Origin: Stercoripulliclostridium_A sp963642145
GTDB lineage: Bacteria; Bacillota; Clostridia; Christensenellales; DTU072
Direction: 5' to 3'
NCBI GenBank assembly: GCA_963642145.1
Contig: CAVIFU010000019.1
Location: 1 to 34,386, forward strand
Length of the DNA stretch: 34,386 bases
Shown: in pieces, positions 7,415 through 15,366 of the stretch
Numbering within the stretch: position 1 is the first letter of the stretch
Layout: each line of letters starts with the position of its first letter
Notes under the pieces: generated by a model
What the model was told of the DNA's origin: nothing
Databases searched by the model: none
What the model saw: the letters and a program-made list of their open reading frames with translations, nothing else
Translations under genes and position numbers: made by a program

Positions 7415-8863
7415 ATGCTTGATTTATATGAAGCCCGAGAATACAATCCCGTCATAAAGCGCGCCGTGAGGTGCGCTCTGTCGCGTTTTGGCATTAAGCT
7501 TAGCGAAGTAGACGTGGAAATAGAGCTTGTTTCCCCCGAGGAAATCAAGGAGCTCAACGCGGAATCGCGCGGTATAAACGCGGTTACCGACGTTTTGAGT
7601 TTCCCGAACTTAGAAGTAAAGTTACCCTTTGTCGCGGAAGACTATCGTGACGACATAGACCCGGAGACGGGCGCCGTCGTTCTCGGCGAGATTTACATTT
7701 GCCGTGAGCGTGCGGAGGAGCAAGCCGCGGAGTACGGGCATTCCGTATCGCGCGAGCTGGCGTTTTTGTCGGTACACGGCATTTTGCACTTACTCGGATA
7801 CGACCACGTAACCGAGGAGGAGCGCGCGGAGATGGAAGCTTTGCAAGACGACATTTTGTCATCGGCAGGCATTACGCGTGAAGCGACGGATGAAGAGCTC
7901 ATAGCGCTTTCGTCCGCAGAACCTGCCGCGGAAGCGGAAGAGATAGGGGCAACCGCAACGCCCGAAGGTTTTCGCGTGGGATACGCCGTCATACTCGGCA
8001 AGCCCAACGCCGGCAAATCGACGTTAATCAACGCGATTATCGGTGAAAAAGTTTCTATTGTCAGCTGGAAACCGCAAACGACGCGCAACCGCATAATCGG
8101 CGTTTACAACGGCGATAACGTGCAGGTAATCTTTGTCGATACCCCGGGGATACACAAACCGCGCAACGAGCTCGGCAAATTCATGATGCGTTCCGTCAAA
8201 GTGGCAACGGACGGCGTAGACGCCGTAATTTACGTTATCGATGCGGAAAAGGGCATGGACGACGCCGACCTAAACACCATCCAAGCCAATATCGCGGCCA
8301 ATCGCAAGACGATAGCGGTAGTCAACAAAGTCGATCACGTCACCAAAGAAAAAGTCGCCGAAATTCTCCTAAGGCTCAATAGCGTGGAGGGACTCGTGGC
8401 GGTGGTGCCGACGTCGGCATTGCGCGGCAAGAACATAGACGTCCTTATTCGCGAGGTAGAGGCTCTTATGCCCGAGGGCGGCAAGCTTTACGCAGACGAC
8501 GTTTACACGGATAGGAACATGCGTTTTATGGCGTCCGAGATTATCAGAGAGAAGGCGCTCAGGCTCCTCGACAAAGAAATTCCGTACGGGATAGCCGTTC
8601 AAATCAACAAATACGAGTATCGCGAGAACGGCATACTCGATATCGACGCCGACGTCATATGCCAAAAAGCGGCTCACAAGCCCATCATTCTCGGCAAAAA
8701 CGGCGAGATGATCAAGCGCATATCGACTTACGCCAGACAGGATTTAGAGGACATGACGGGCGACAAAATATACCTTACGTTGTTTGTCAAAGTCAAGGAA
8801 GATTGGCGCGACGACCTCGTACTGCTCAACAACTTAGGTTACAACAAAAAGGACGACGCTTGA
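7415..8863 (+). CDS. ybeY-era: Fusion of rRNA maturation RNase YbeY and GTPase Era
   Basis: One 482-aa reading frame holds two proteins that are usually separate. Residues 1 to about 155 are YbeY: NAVTDVLSFP and the metal-binding motif HGILHLLGYDH (His121, His125, His131). An Ala/Glu-rich linker follows (about 156-188). The rest is Era: G1 GKPNAGKST (Lys201), G3 DTPG (Asp242), G4 NKVD (Asn304), G5 TSAL, then the C-terminal KH domain with PIILGKNGEMIKRI. Both act in 16S rRNA 3'-end processing and 30S assembly, so the fusion is functionally sensible. In B. subtilis dgkA and cdd separate the two genes. Era ends directly before the YqzL-like gene and recO. Confidence 0.92.
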   Translation: MLDLYEAREYNPVIKRAVRCALSRFGIKLSEVDVEIELVSPEEIKELNAESRGINAVTDVLSFPNLEVKLPFVAEDYRDDIDPETGAVVLGEIYICRERAEEQAAEYGHSVSRELAFLSVHGILHLLGYDHVTEEERAEMEALQDDILSSAGITREATDEELIALSSAEPAAEAEEIGATATPEGFRVGYAVILGKPNAGKSTLINAIIGEKVSIVSWKPQTTRNRIIGVYNGDNVQVIFVDTPGIHKPRNELGKFMMRSVKVATDGVDAVIYVIDAEKGMDDADLNTIQANIAANRKTIAVVNKVDHVTKEKVAEILLRLNSVEGLVAVVPTSALRGKNIDVLIREVEALMPEGGKLYADDVYTDRNMRFMASEIIREKALRLLDKEIPYGIAVQINKYEYRENGILDIDADVICQKAAHKPIILGKNGEMIKRISTYARQDLEDMTGDKIYLTLFVKVKEDWRDDLVLLNNLGYNKKDDA

Positions 8864-8895
8864 TTATTTAGCGTCGATACGTCCATACTTACGGT

Positions 8896-9021
8896 ATGGA
8901 AAAAGTAACGGCAAAAGAAGTAGAAGAGTTGATGTTCAAAGCTTTCCGAGCGAGCGGCAACGTGGGCTATTACATGCTTTACTCCGCGTTAAAGAGGAAA
9001 AAAGAGGATGCAAGAGATTAA
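8896..9021 (+). CDS. yqzL: YqzL-like small protein
   Basis: A 41-aa frame begins at ATG 8896 and overlaps the recO start by 14 nt. It reads as a charged N-terminus (MEKVTAKEVEELMFKAF) then SGNVGYYMLYSALKRKK, which resembles the TG-x-I-x-AYLLYK pattern of the YqzL family. Position supports it: yqzL lies between era and recO in Bacillus. There is no clear SD sequence, and no alternative start codon exists before the in-frame stop at 8869. Function of the family is unknown. Confidence 0.6.
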   Translation: MEKVTAKEVEELMFKAFRASGNVGYYMLYSALKRKKEDARD

Positions 9022-9661
9022 GACTTTTGCGCTTTGCGTCAGAGCGGAAGACTACGGCGAAAGTAGCAAGATACTTACTTTAATCACTACGGATTACGGC
9101 AAAATAGTTGCCCAAATCCGTTCTGTAAAGAGCCCAAAGTCGAAGTTAAAGCAATGCGCCTCCCCGTTTTGTTTAGGGGAGTACATACTTACCAAAGGCA
9201 AGAGCGGACGCTACGTCGTTACGGGTGCCGGGGTAGAGGAGAGTTTTTTTTCTTTGTGGACGGACGTCAGAAAAAACTCGTCCGCGTCCATAGTTGCCGA
9301 AGCCCTCGACAGGCTGACGTATGAGGGCGTCGGAGCAAAAGACGAGCTTGTGCGCGCCGTCAAAGCGATTGCGGCGATAGACTCGGCGCCGTCCGATCCG
9401 TACGTATACGCCGTACATTTTTTGATGTCGATGTTACCGTCCGAGGGCATAGATTTATCGGATTTCGATTTCCCGAAGGCTGTCGGAGCGGCTATCGGCG
9501 CGATATCCGCGTGCGACGTAGACGAACTCGAAACTCTCGACATTACGGAAAACGCGCTTATTTCGGCGTTGACGTATGTAAATTTGATTTATCGCAACAA
9601 ACTCGGTGAGCGACTGAATTCGGTATCGGAAGCGCTTAAACTCTTATCCGCGAGTTGTTAG
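9008..9661 (+). CDS. recO: DNA repair protein RecO
   Basis: Recombination mediator that helps load RecA on SSB-coated DNA. The 217-aa protein starts with an OB-fold (about 1-80: TFALCVRAEDYGESSKILTL, TDYGKI, KSKLKQCASPFC) followed by a helical domain. It is short (Bacillus RecO is about 255 aa), and I see no CxxC pairs, so the C-terminal zinc module found in some RecO proteins appears to be missing. SD GAGGA overlaps the YqzL-like frame. The stop codon TAG lies inside the first copy of a 35-bp direct repeat. Confidence 0.87.
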   Translation: MQEIKTFALCVRAEDYGESSKILTLITTDYGKIVAQIRSVKSPKSKLKQCASPFCLGEYILTKGKSGRYVVTGAGVEESFFSLWTDVRKNSSASIVAEALDRLTYEGVGAKDELVRAVKAIAAIDSAPSDPYVYAVHFLMSMLPSEGIDLSDFDFPKAVGAAIGAISACDVDELETLDITENALISALTYVNLIYRNKLGERLNSVSEALKLLSASC

Positions 9662-9724
9662 CGCGTTTTGGAAACAAAGCGGCATTTCGCCGTTAGCGCG
9701 TTTTGGCAATAAAGTGGCATTTGT
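9657..9724. repeat. Two 35-bp tandem direct repeats after recO
   Basis: GTTAGCGCGTTTTGG starts at 9657 and again at 9692, a spacing of exactly 35 bp. Each copy continues with a near-identical AA-A-AAAG-GGCATTT segment. The first copy includes the recO stop codon. No T-rich terminator is evident in this region. Confidence 0.75.
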
Positions 9725-9737
9725 ATATTATTTTGCT

Positions 9738-9765
9738 TGCGCCGGCGCGCGCATTTATGTATAAT
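9738..9765 (+). promoter_or_regulatory. Probable promoter of ppdK
   Basis: A consensus -10 TATAAT (9760-9765) is present with a weaker -35 candidate TTGCGC (9738-9743) at 16 bp. Transcription would begin near 9772, about 37 nt before the ppdK ATG. The -35 assignment is uncertain; TTGCTT at 9733 would give a 21-bp spacer. Confidence 0.45.
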
Positions 9766-9808
9766 ATAAAAGCTAAAACAAAAAATCATTTATACAGGAG
9801 ATTTTTCT

Positions 9809-12451
9809 ATGACAAAGTACGTTTATCTGTTTACGGAGGGCAACGCCAAAATGCGTGAGCTCCTCGGCGGAAAAGGCGCTAACCTTGCCGAGATGACCAA
9901 CATCGGTCTTCCCGTTCCTCAAGGCTTTACCATTTCGACCGAAGCGTGTACTCAATACTATGAGGACGGTAGGAAGATTAATGACGATATCAAAGCCGAA
10001 ATCATGCAGTATATCGAAAAGCTCGAGGCAATCACCGGCAAGAAGTTCGGTGATGCGGAGAATCCGCTTCTCGTTTCCGTGCGTTCGGGCGCCAGAGCTT
10101 CCATGCCCGGCATGATGGACACCATTCTCAACCTCGGACTTAACGAGCAGGTTGTCGATGTCCTTGCCAAGAAATCCGGCAATCCGAGATGGGCTTGGGA
10201 CTGCTACAGACGTTTCATACAGATGTTCAGCGACGTCGTTATGGAAGTCGGCAAGAAGTATTTTGAAAAACTTATCGACAAGATGAAAGAGGAGAGGGGA
10301 GTCCAACAAGACGTTGAACTCAGCGCAGACGACCTACACCTTCTCGCGGATCAATTCAAGGCGGAATACAAAGCCCAACTCGGCGTAGACTTCCCCTCCG
10401 ATCCCAAAGAGCAACTCTTCAAGGCTATCGAAGCGGTATTCCGCAGCTGGGACAATCCGCGCGCCAACGTATATCGTATGGACCACGACATTCCGTACAG
10501 CTGGGGCACCGCCGTTAACGTACAGATGATGGCGTTCGGCAACATGGGCGACGATTGCGGCACCGGCGTTGCGTTTACCCGTAACCCCGCTACCGGCGAA
10601 AAGGGACTCATGGGCGAATTCCTTATGAACGCTCAGGGCGAAGACGTTGTCGCAGGCGTGCGCACCCCGATGCCCATTTCCAAGATGGCGGAAGTTCTTC
10701 CCGACGTATACAAGCAATTCCAAGACGTTTGCAAGACGCTCGAGAACCACTACAAAGATATGCAAGACATGGAGTTTACCATCGAAAAGGGCAAGCTCTT
10801 CATGCTTCAAACTCGTAACGGTAAGCGTACCGCGGCTGCGGCTATCCGCATCGCTTGCGACCTTATAGACGAAGGCATGATCAACGAAAAGGAAGCTCTT
10901 CTCCAAATCGACGCCAAGACTCTCGACATGTTGCTCCACCCGACGTTTGACGCAAAAGCGCTCAAAGACGCCGACAAGAACAACGTTGTAGGCAAGGGTA
11001 TCGCGGCTTCCCCGGGAGCGGCGGCAGGCACCATCGTGTTTACGGCTGAGGACGCCGTCAAAGAAGGCAAAGCCGGCAAGAAAGTCGTGCTTGTCAGACT
11101 CGAAACATCCCCCGAAGACATCGAGGGCATGAAGTACGCTCAAGGCATACTTACCGTTCGCGGCGGACAAACTTCTCACGCGGCAGTTGTGGCGCGCGGC
11201 ATGGGCACTTGCTGCGTATCCGGTTGCGGAGATATCAAGATGCATGAGGAAGAGAAGTATTTCGAACTCGGCGGCAAGGTATTCCACGAAGGCGACGGAC
11301 TCTCTCTCGACGGCTCCACCGGACACATCTATGACACGATCATCAAGACCGTACCCGCAGATCCCAACAGCGGTTACTTTGGCAGAATCATGAAACTTGC
11401 CGACAAATACAAAGCGCTCGGCGTACGCACCAATGCGGATACCCCGGCAGACGCACAAAGAGCCGAAGAACTCGGCGCGCAAGGCATAGGACTTGTTCGT
11501 ACCGAGCATATGTTCTTCGGACCCGGCAGAATAGACAAGTTCCGCGAGATGATTTGCTCCGAAACACAAGAAGAGCGTATCAAAGCGCTTGACGCTATCG
11601 AGCCCATGCAACAATCCGACTTTGAAGGCTTGATGGAAGCGCTCAAAGGCATGCCCGTTACCATCCGTTTCCTCGATCCTCCGCTACACGAGTTCGTTCC
11701 TACGGAAGAGAAGGACATCGAAGCCCTTGCAAAGGCGCAAGGCAAGACCGTCCGCGAGATCAAACTCTTCTGCGACAGCCTCCACGAGTTCAACCCGATG
11801 ATGGGACACCGCGGATGCCGTTTGGCGGTAACTTATCCCGAAATCGCCGTTATGCAAACCAAGGCTATCATCAAGGCAGCCATCAACGTCCAAAAACGTC
11901 ATCCCGATTGGCACGTAGAGCCTGAAATCATGATACCTCTCGTAGGCGAAGTTAAGGAGCTCAAATACTGCAAGAAGACGGTTGTCGATACCGCCGACGC
12001 TCTTATCAAAGAAGCCGGCGTAGACCTCAAGTATGAAGTCGGCACCATGATCGAGATCCCGAGAGCGGCGCTTACCGCGGACGAAATTGCCACAGAGGCA
12101 GACTTCTTCTGCTTCGGCACCAACGACCTTACCCAAATGACCTTCGGATTCAGCCGTGACGACGCAGGCAAGTTCCTTCCGAGCTACTATGCCGCCAAGA
12201 TTTACGAATCCGATCCGTTTGCGCGTCTCGATACGATCGGCGTCGGCAAACTCATGAAGATGGCAGTTACCCTCGGCAAGGGCGCCAATTCCAAGCTCCA
12301 CTGCGGAATATGCGGCGAGCACGGCGGCGATCCTTCCAGCATCGAGTTCTGCCACGACATCGGACTTGACTATGTATCCTGCTCTCCCTTCAGAGTACCG
12401 ATCGCACGTCTTGCAGCAGCCCAAGCCAACATCAAGAACCCGAGAAAATAA
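9809..12451 (+). CDS. ppdK: Pyruvate, phosphate dikinase
   Basis: Interconverts pyruvate, ATP and phosphate with PEP, AMP and diphosphate in the cytoplasm; in anaerobes it often works in glycolysis or gluconeogenesis. The 880 aa match the family length. The N-terminal ATP-grasp part has GGKGANLAEMTN and SVRSGARASMPGMMDTILNLG. The swivelling domain carries the phospho-histidine His457 in GGQTSHAAVVARGMG. The C-terminal TIM barrel has GLVRTEHMFF, CFGTNDLTQMTFGFSRDD and the catalytic Cys835 in CGICGEHGGDP. An SD AGGAG lies 9-10 nt upstream. It is monocistronic: own promoter, own terminator. Codon use looks strongly biased, fitting high expression. Confidence 0.98.
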   Translation: MTKYVYLFTEGNAKMRELLGGKGANLAEMTNIGLPVPQGFTISTEACTQYYEDGRKINDDIKAEIMQYIEKLEAITGKKFGDAENPLLVSVRSGARASMPGMMDTILNLGLNEQVVDVLAKKSGNPRWAWDCYRRFIQMFSDVVMEVGKKYFEKLIDKMKEERGVQQDVELSADDLHLLADQFKAEYKAQLGVDFPSDPKEQLFKAIEAVFRSWDNPRANVYRMDHDIPYSWGTAVNVQMMAFGNMGDDCGTGVAFTRNPATGEKGLMGEFLMNAQGEDVVAGVRTPMPISKMAEVLPDVYKQFQDVCKTLENHYKDMQDMEFTIEKGKLFMLQTRNGKRTAAAAIRIACDLIDEGMINEKEALLQIDAKTLDMLLHPTFDAKALKDADKNNVVGKGIAASPGAAAGTIVFTAEDAVKEGKAGKKVVLVRLETSPEDIEGMKYAQGILTVRGGQTSHAAVVARGMGTCCVSGCGDIKMHEEEKYFELGGKVFHEGDGLSLDGSTGHIYDTIIKTVPADPNSGYFGRIMKLADKYKALGVRTNADTPADAQRAEELGAQGIGLVRTEHMFFGPGRIDKFREMICSETQEERIKALDAIEPMQQSDFEGLMEALKGMPVTIRFLDPPLHEFVPTEEKDIEALAKAQGKTVREIKLFCDSLHEFNPMMGHRGCRLAVTYPEIAVMQTKAIIKAAINVQKRHPDWHVEPEIMIPLVGEVKELKYCKKTVVDTADALIKEAGVDLKYEVGTMIEIPRAALTADEIATEADFFCFGTNDLTQMTFGFSRDDAGKFLPSYYAAKIYESDPFARLDTIGVGKLMKMAVTLGKGANSKLHCGICGEHGGDPSSIEFCHDIGLDYVSCSPFRVPIARLAAAQANIKNPRK

Positions 12452-12508
12452 TTTCGGTTCGAGAGTTTCCGTAAACGGCTAAAAACACAAAATTTAATAC
12501 TTAAATAC

Positions 12509-12546
12509 AAAAAGCAGTCATTTTTCAAAGAATGGCTGCTTTTTTG
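12509..12546 (+). terminator. Rho-independent terminator of ppdK
   Basis: AAAAAGCAGTCATT (12509-12522) pairs with AATGGCTGCTTTTT (12531-12544), with one G-T wobble and an 8-nt loop, and runs into a T stretch. It is A-tailed on the left, so it may also work on the opposite strand. Confidence 0.85.
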
Positions 12547-12661
12547 CATTTAATTCCCAAGATCAAAAAAACGTCCTAAAACGCGGGATGGAAAAACGCT
12601 ACGCTTTTACGCATATACGGATAATGAAATCGGAAGACTCGCCGGGGTTTTGTCGAAGCCT

Positions 12662-12778
12662 TCCGTTTTTATTCCTTTTTCATGGAACGCAATATCCGAT
12701 TTTATTCCTTTTTAGCCAAAGTCAATATCCGATTTTATTCCTTTTTTCGACAATCTTATATCCGATTTTATTCCTTTT
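12662..12778. repeat. 33-bp tandem repeats upstream of the ATPase gene
   Basis: ATATCCGATTTTATTCCTTT occurs at 12692, 12725 and 12758, exactly 33 bp apart. A degenerate copy (TCCG..TTTTATTCCTTTTT) sits one period earlier at 12662. The variable part of each unit is about 11-13 bp. The last copy ends 4 bp before the -35 box of the next promoter. Regular spacing next to a promoter suggests a binding site array. A 70-codon open frame spans the repeats only because 33 is a multiple of three. Confidence 0.85.
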
Positions 12779-12782
12779 CGTG

Positions 12783-12811
12783 TTGACAAACCAAGATTAA
12801 GAGCATATAAT
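12783..12811 (+). promoter_or_regulatory. Consensus promoter of the AAA ATPase gene
   Basis: TTGACA (12783-12788), 17 bp, TATAAT (12806-12811): a perfect sigma-A consensus, with transcription expected near 12818 and a leader of about 25 nt. It abuts the 33-bp repeats, so factors bound there could control an otherwise very strong promoter. Confidence 0.85.
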
Positions 12812-12842
12812 ATCCTTAACAAACTGTTTACGGAGAACGTTT

Positions 12843-14159
12843 ATGCTCAAAAGGAAGGCATACGACAAGCTTGTCGAATGGAAAAATACTCATCGTAACA
12901 ACTGTCTGATGGTTAAAGGCGCAAGGCAGGTCGGGAAAACTTATCTTGTCAGAGAGTTCGGTAAGAGAGAATACAAGAGTTTCGTTGAAATCAATTTCAT
13001 TAAGAACCCGGAATTGAAGCAGATTTTCGGTAGTGCGTTGGATGCTGAATCGATTTATAAAAGAATGACGGCAATGATAAACGGTGTAAATCTTGTCAAA
13101 AACGGGACTTTGATATTTTTAGACGAGATACAGGCATGCGGAAGGGCGCGTACCTCCTTGAAATTTCTTGCGGAAGACGGCAGATACGATATTGTTACGT
13201 CCGGTAGCCTTTTGGGACTGACGTATGGTGAAGACGCCGACGAAAACACGGAGGAGCCGGAATCGGTACCCACCGGATACGAGACGTTTCTCACGATGTA
13301 TTCGCTGGATTTTGAAGAATTTCTTTGGGCAGAAGGCTATGAAAGCGGAATTTCTTATCTCAAAGAATTTTTTGAAAAGAGAGAAAAAGTGCCGACTTTG
13401 CTCAATGAAAAATATGAAACATTGTTCCGCGAATATATGGTAGTCGGAGGTATGCCGGAAGTTGTGGCGAATTACGTAGAAAATCATGATTTCACGAGGG
13501 TCGCGGAAATCCAAGACAAAATTCTTGAAAACTATCGTTTTGACATTGCAAAGCATGCGAGGGGCTCTGAAAAAACGAAAGTGCGCAAGTGTTATGACGC
13601 CATCCCCAAACAGCTTGCCAAAGAAGTCAAAAAGTTTCAGTACTCCACAGTGGAGAGTGGGCAGACGAGCAAAAAATACGGCGGAAGCGTGCAGTGGCTC
13701 AAAGATTCCGACATTGTAAATCCGTGCTACAATATCCGCGAACCGTATTTGCCGTTGATGGCGAATGCGGACGAAGATCGGTTCAAATTATATCTCAATG
13801 ACACCGGTTTGCTATGCGCTATGTACGGTTTTGAAACCAAAAGGGCGATTTTGGAAAACACGATAAAAGGGAATGCGAAAGGCGGCATTTACGAGAATGT
13901 TATTGCCGAAATTCTGACGAAGAACGGTTACGCGCTTTATTACTACAAACCGGATGACTCCAACGAACTTGAATTTATGATAGAAAAGAACGGCGAAATC
14001 GTTCCCATTGAAGTAAAAGCCGGCAATACCGCAACAAAGTCGCTAAACAGGTTCATCGACGCGTACGAGCCGTCTGTGGCATATAAAATCGTTGACGGAA
14101 ATGTCGGAGAAAACGACGTAAAACTGACGATTCCCCATTATATGGCAATGTTTTTATAA
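12843..14159 (+). CDS. AAA ATPase with C-terminal DUF4143/nuclease-like domain
   Basis: 438-aa member of the large, poorly understood family of ATPases with DUF4143. The N-terminal AAA part has Walker A KGARQVGKTYL (Lys32) and Walker B LIFLDEIQ (Asp94-Glu95), followed by SGSLLG. The C-terminal half contains the family's GGIYENVIAEILTKNG and a PD-(D/E)xK-like pattern LEFMI...IVPIEVKAGN near residues 380-395. SD CGGAG is upstream. It stands alone with its own promoter. Its sequence looks more AT-rich and lysine-rich than the flanking housekeeping genes, which suggests later acquisition. Biological role is unknown; members are often scattered accessory genes. Confidence 0.85.
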   Translation: MLKRKAYDKLVEWKNTHRNNCLMVKGARQVGKTYLVREFGKREYKSFVEINFIKNPELKQIFGSALDAESIYKRMTAMINGVNLVKNGTLIFLDEIQACGRARTSLKFLAEDGRYDIVTSGSLLGLTYGEDADENTEEPESVPTGYETFLTMYSLDFEEFLWAEGYESGISYLKEFFEKREKVPTLLNEKYETLFREYMVVGGMPEVVANYVENHDFTRVAEIQDKILENYRFDIAKHARGSEKTKVRKCYDAIPKQLAKEVKKFQYSTVESGQTSKKYGGSVQWLKDSDIVNPCYNIREPYLPLMANADEDRFKLYLNDTGLLCAMYGFETKRAILENTIKGNAKGGIYENVIAEILTKNGYALYYYKPDDSNELEFMIEKNGEIVPIEVKAGNTATKSLNRFIDAYEPSVAYKIVDGNVGENDVKLTIPHYMAMFL

Positions 14160-14171
14160 AAAACGGTATGG

Positions 14172-14220
14172 AATCCGCGTTGCGGATTATCCTATAAGAG
14201 GCAAGGTTGCCTCTTATAGG
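14172..14220. repeat. Two strong hairpins after the ATPase gene
   Basis: AATCCGC/GCGGATT (14172-14188, 3-nt loop) is followed 2 bp later by a perfect 14-bp stem, CCTATAAGAGGCAA (14191-14204) with TTGCCTCTTATAGG (14207-14220). No T tract follows, so these are not standard terminators. They start 13 bp after the stop codon and may protect the 3' end of the mRNA or mark an insertion boundary. Confidence 0.75.
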
Positions 14221-14270
14221 TATAAAATATCAAAACAGCAAAACCCTTGCTATGTTTTTGCAAGATTTGT

Positions 14271-14300
14271 TTGACAATACAAAAAACAATACTATATAAT
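14271..14300 (+). promoter_or_regulatory. Promoter of the Sel1-like/TraG-like operon
   Basis: TTGACA (14271-14276), 18 bp, TATAAT (14295-14300). Transcription near 14307 would leave a leader of about 136 nt before the first main gene, long enough for regulation. Confidence 0.8.
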
Positions 14301-14346
14301 ATGTATAGGGAAAGATTTTCAGGGGGACAAAGGAGGGTATGCAAAT

Positions 14347-14382
14347 ATGTTTAGAATTTTTTTAAGAGGCAATTTAGGCTGA
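14347..14382 (+). CDS. Possible leader peptide (11 aa)
   Basis: An ATG at 14347 follows a near-perfect SD AGGAGGG (14331-14337) by 9 nt and opens an 11-codon frame, MFRIFLRGNLG, ending in TGA. It lies in the leader of the operon, 60 nt before the next start. A competing ATG at 14339 gives an 8-codon frame but is too close to the SD. Such short frames can control downstream expression by ribosome stalling or coupling. No clear antiterminator pair was found, so this is a suggestion only. Confidence 0.4.
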   Translation: MFRIFLRGNLG

Positions 14383-14442
14383 GGTCAGGGCGGTTTATTC
14401 GCTCCGTAAACACATTTACATTTAATATTACAGAGGTAAGAA

Positions 14443-15354
14443 ATGATTGGAGATATCTTCGCTAATTACGAGGCTTTTTACAGCATGGTTTTGTCAACGA
14501 CCATAATGTCGAACGCGCAAACTGCGGAATATAATCGCGACGCATGCGCGATAATCAATTTTATAGGGGAAGCTTACGATCTTGATAAGAATCTTGTCGC
14601 CGAGTGCAAGAATTTAATACTCAAAGAGCTTGTCAGGCTCGGCAAAACGACGGATCAGCAGGTACTGTACAGCCGTAGGCGTTCGGACGAGCAGTTTACG
14701 GATATAGATTCGTTGCTTGACATCAAGGGCGACGTGCTTGCCACGATACAGAACATCGGATCCGGTGAGGATTCAAGCGTCAGCTGGGGCTGGTTCGATT
14801 ACAGCCACTACAAGACATATCAACCGGAAATTCGGTTTGCGAAAATCAAATTTGCCGGCGCTTCCGGCAACCTTATAGCAACGAGGCAGACGGGGCTGTT
14901 ATATGCTATCGGCATAGGCACGGACGTCAATTACGACAAGGCGATATTGCGGTTGAAACAGTGTGTAATGTGGGGCGACATACCCGCAATGCACTTTCTC
15001 GGCAAGGTCTACGAACTTTGCGGCAACTTGAAACGCGCCGCAGTCATAAGGGAGCTTACGGAAATATCCGAGCAATACCTATACGAGGGCTGCACGGTAC
15101 TGCCGGAGGAATACAAGGATAAACATTCGGACGAAGCGGTATCGCTCTATACATATGTGTCGTCAATCATGCAAGACGTCATATCAGCGTACAACAAGAA
15201 GAACATAGATTTTTCGTTCATCGAGGCGATCACGTCGGAAAAACTCGATTATTACGACCGCATGCGCTATATCGATGAGTACGAAAAGAAGGAGTGGAAG
15301 AGCGTCAACAATTCTTCCGCTAAACCTACGCAAAAGATAGGTTTCTACCGCTGA
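14443..15354 (+). CDS. Sel1/TPR-like repeat protein, function unknown
   Basis: 303-aa soluble protein. Residues about 147-195 look like one and a half Sel1-type repeats (TGLLYAIGIGTDVNYDKAIL, then AMHFLGKVYELCGN), a helical fold used for protein binding. The N-terminal 80 residues are helical and charged; the C-terminus is basic. No signal peptide or membrane segment. SD AGAGGT lies about 6 nt upstream. It is the first main gene of an operon with a TraG-like ATPase, 12 nt from the next start, so it could be an adaptor or cargo-recognition partner of that ATPase. This role is inference. Confidence 0.7.
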   Translation: MIGDIFANYEAFYSMVLSTTIMSNAQTAEYNRDACAIINFIGEAYDLDKNLVAECKNLILKELVRLGKTTDQQVLYSRRRSDEQFTDIDSLLDIKGDVLATIQNIGSGEDSSVSWGWFDYSHYKTYQPEIRFAKIKFAGASGNLIATRQTGLLYAIGIGTDVNYDKAILRLKQCVMWGDIPAMHFLGKVYELCGNLKRAAVIRELTEISEQYLYEGCTVLPEEYKDKHSDEAVSLYTYVSSIMQDVISAYNKKNIDFSFIEAITSEKLDYYDRMRYIDEYEKKEWKSVNNSSAKPTQKIGFYR

Positions 15355-15366
15355 TAAGGAGGTGTT

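Noticed and set aside
9773..10309. Long minus-strand open frames opposite ppdK, priA, coaBC and others
   Set aside because: They mirror codon bias of strongly coding + strand genes, show no recognisable domains and no SD sites.
12588..12800. 70-aa frame with PILFLF repeats
   Set aside because: The repeats are DNA-level 33-bp units and stay in frame only because 33 is divisible by 3. The frame runs into the -35 box of the ATPase promoter and has no SD.
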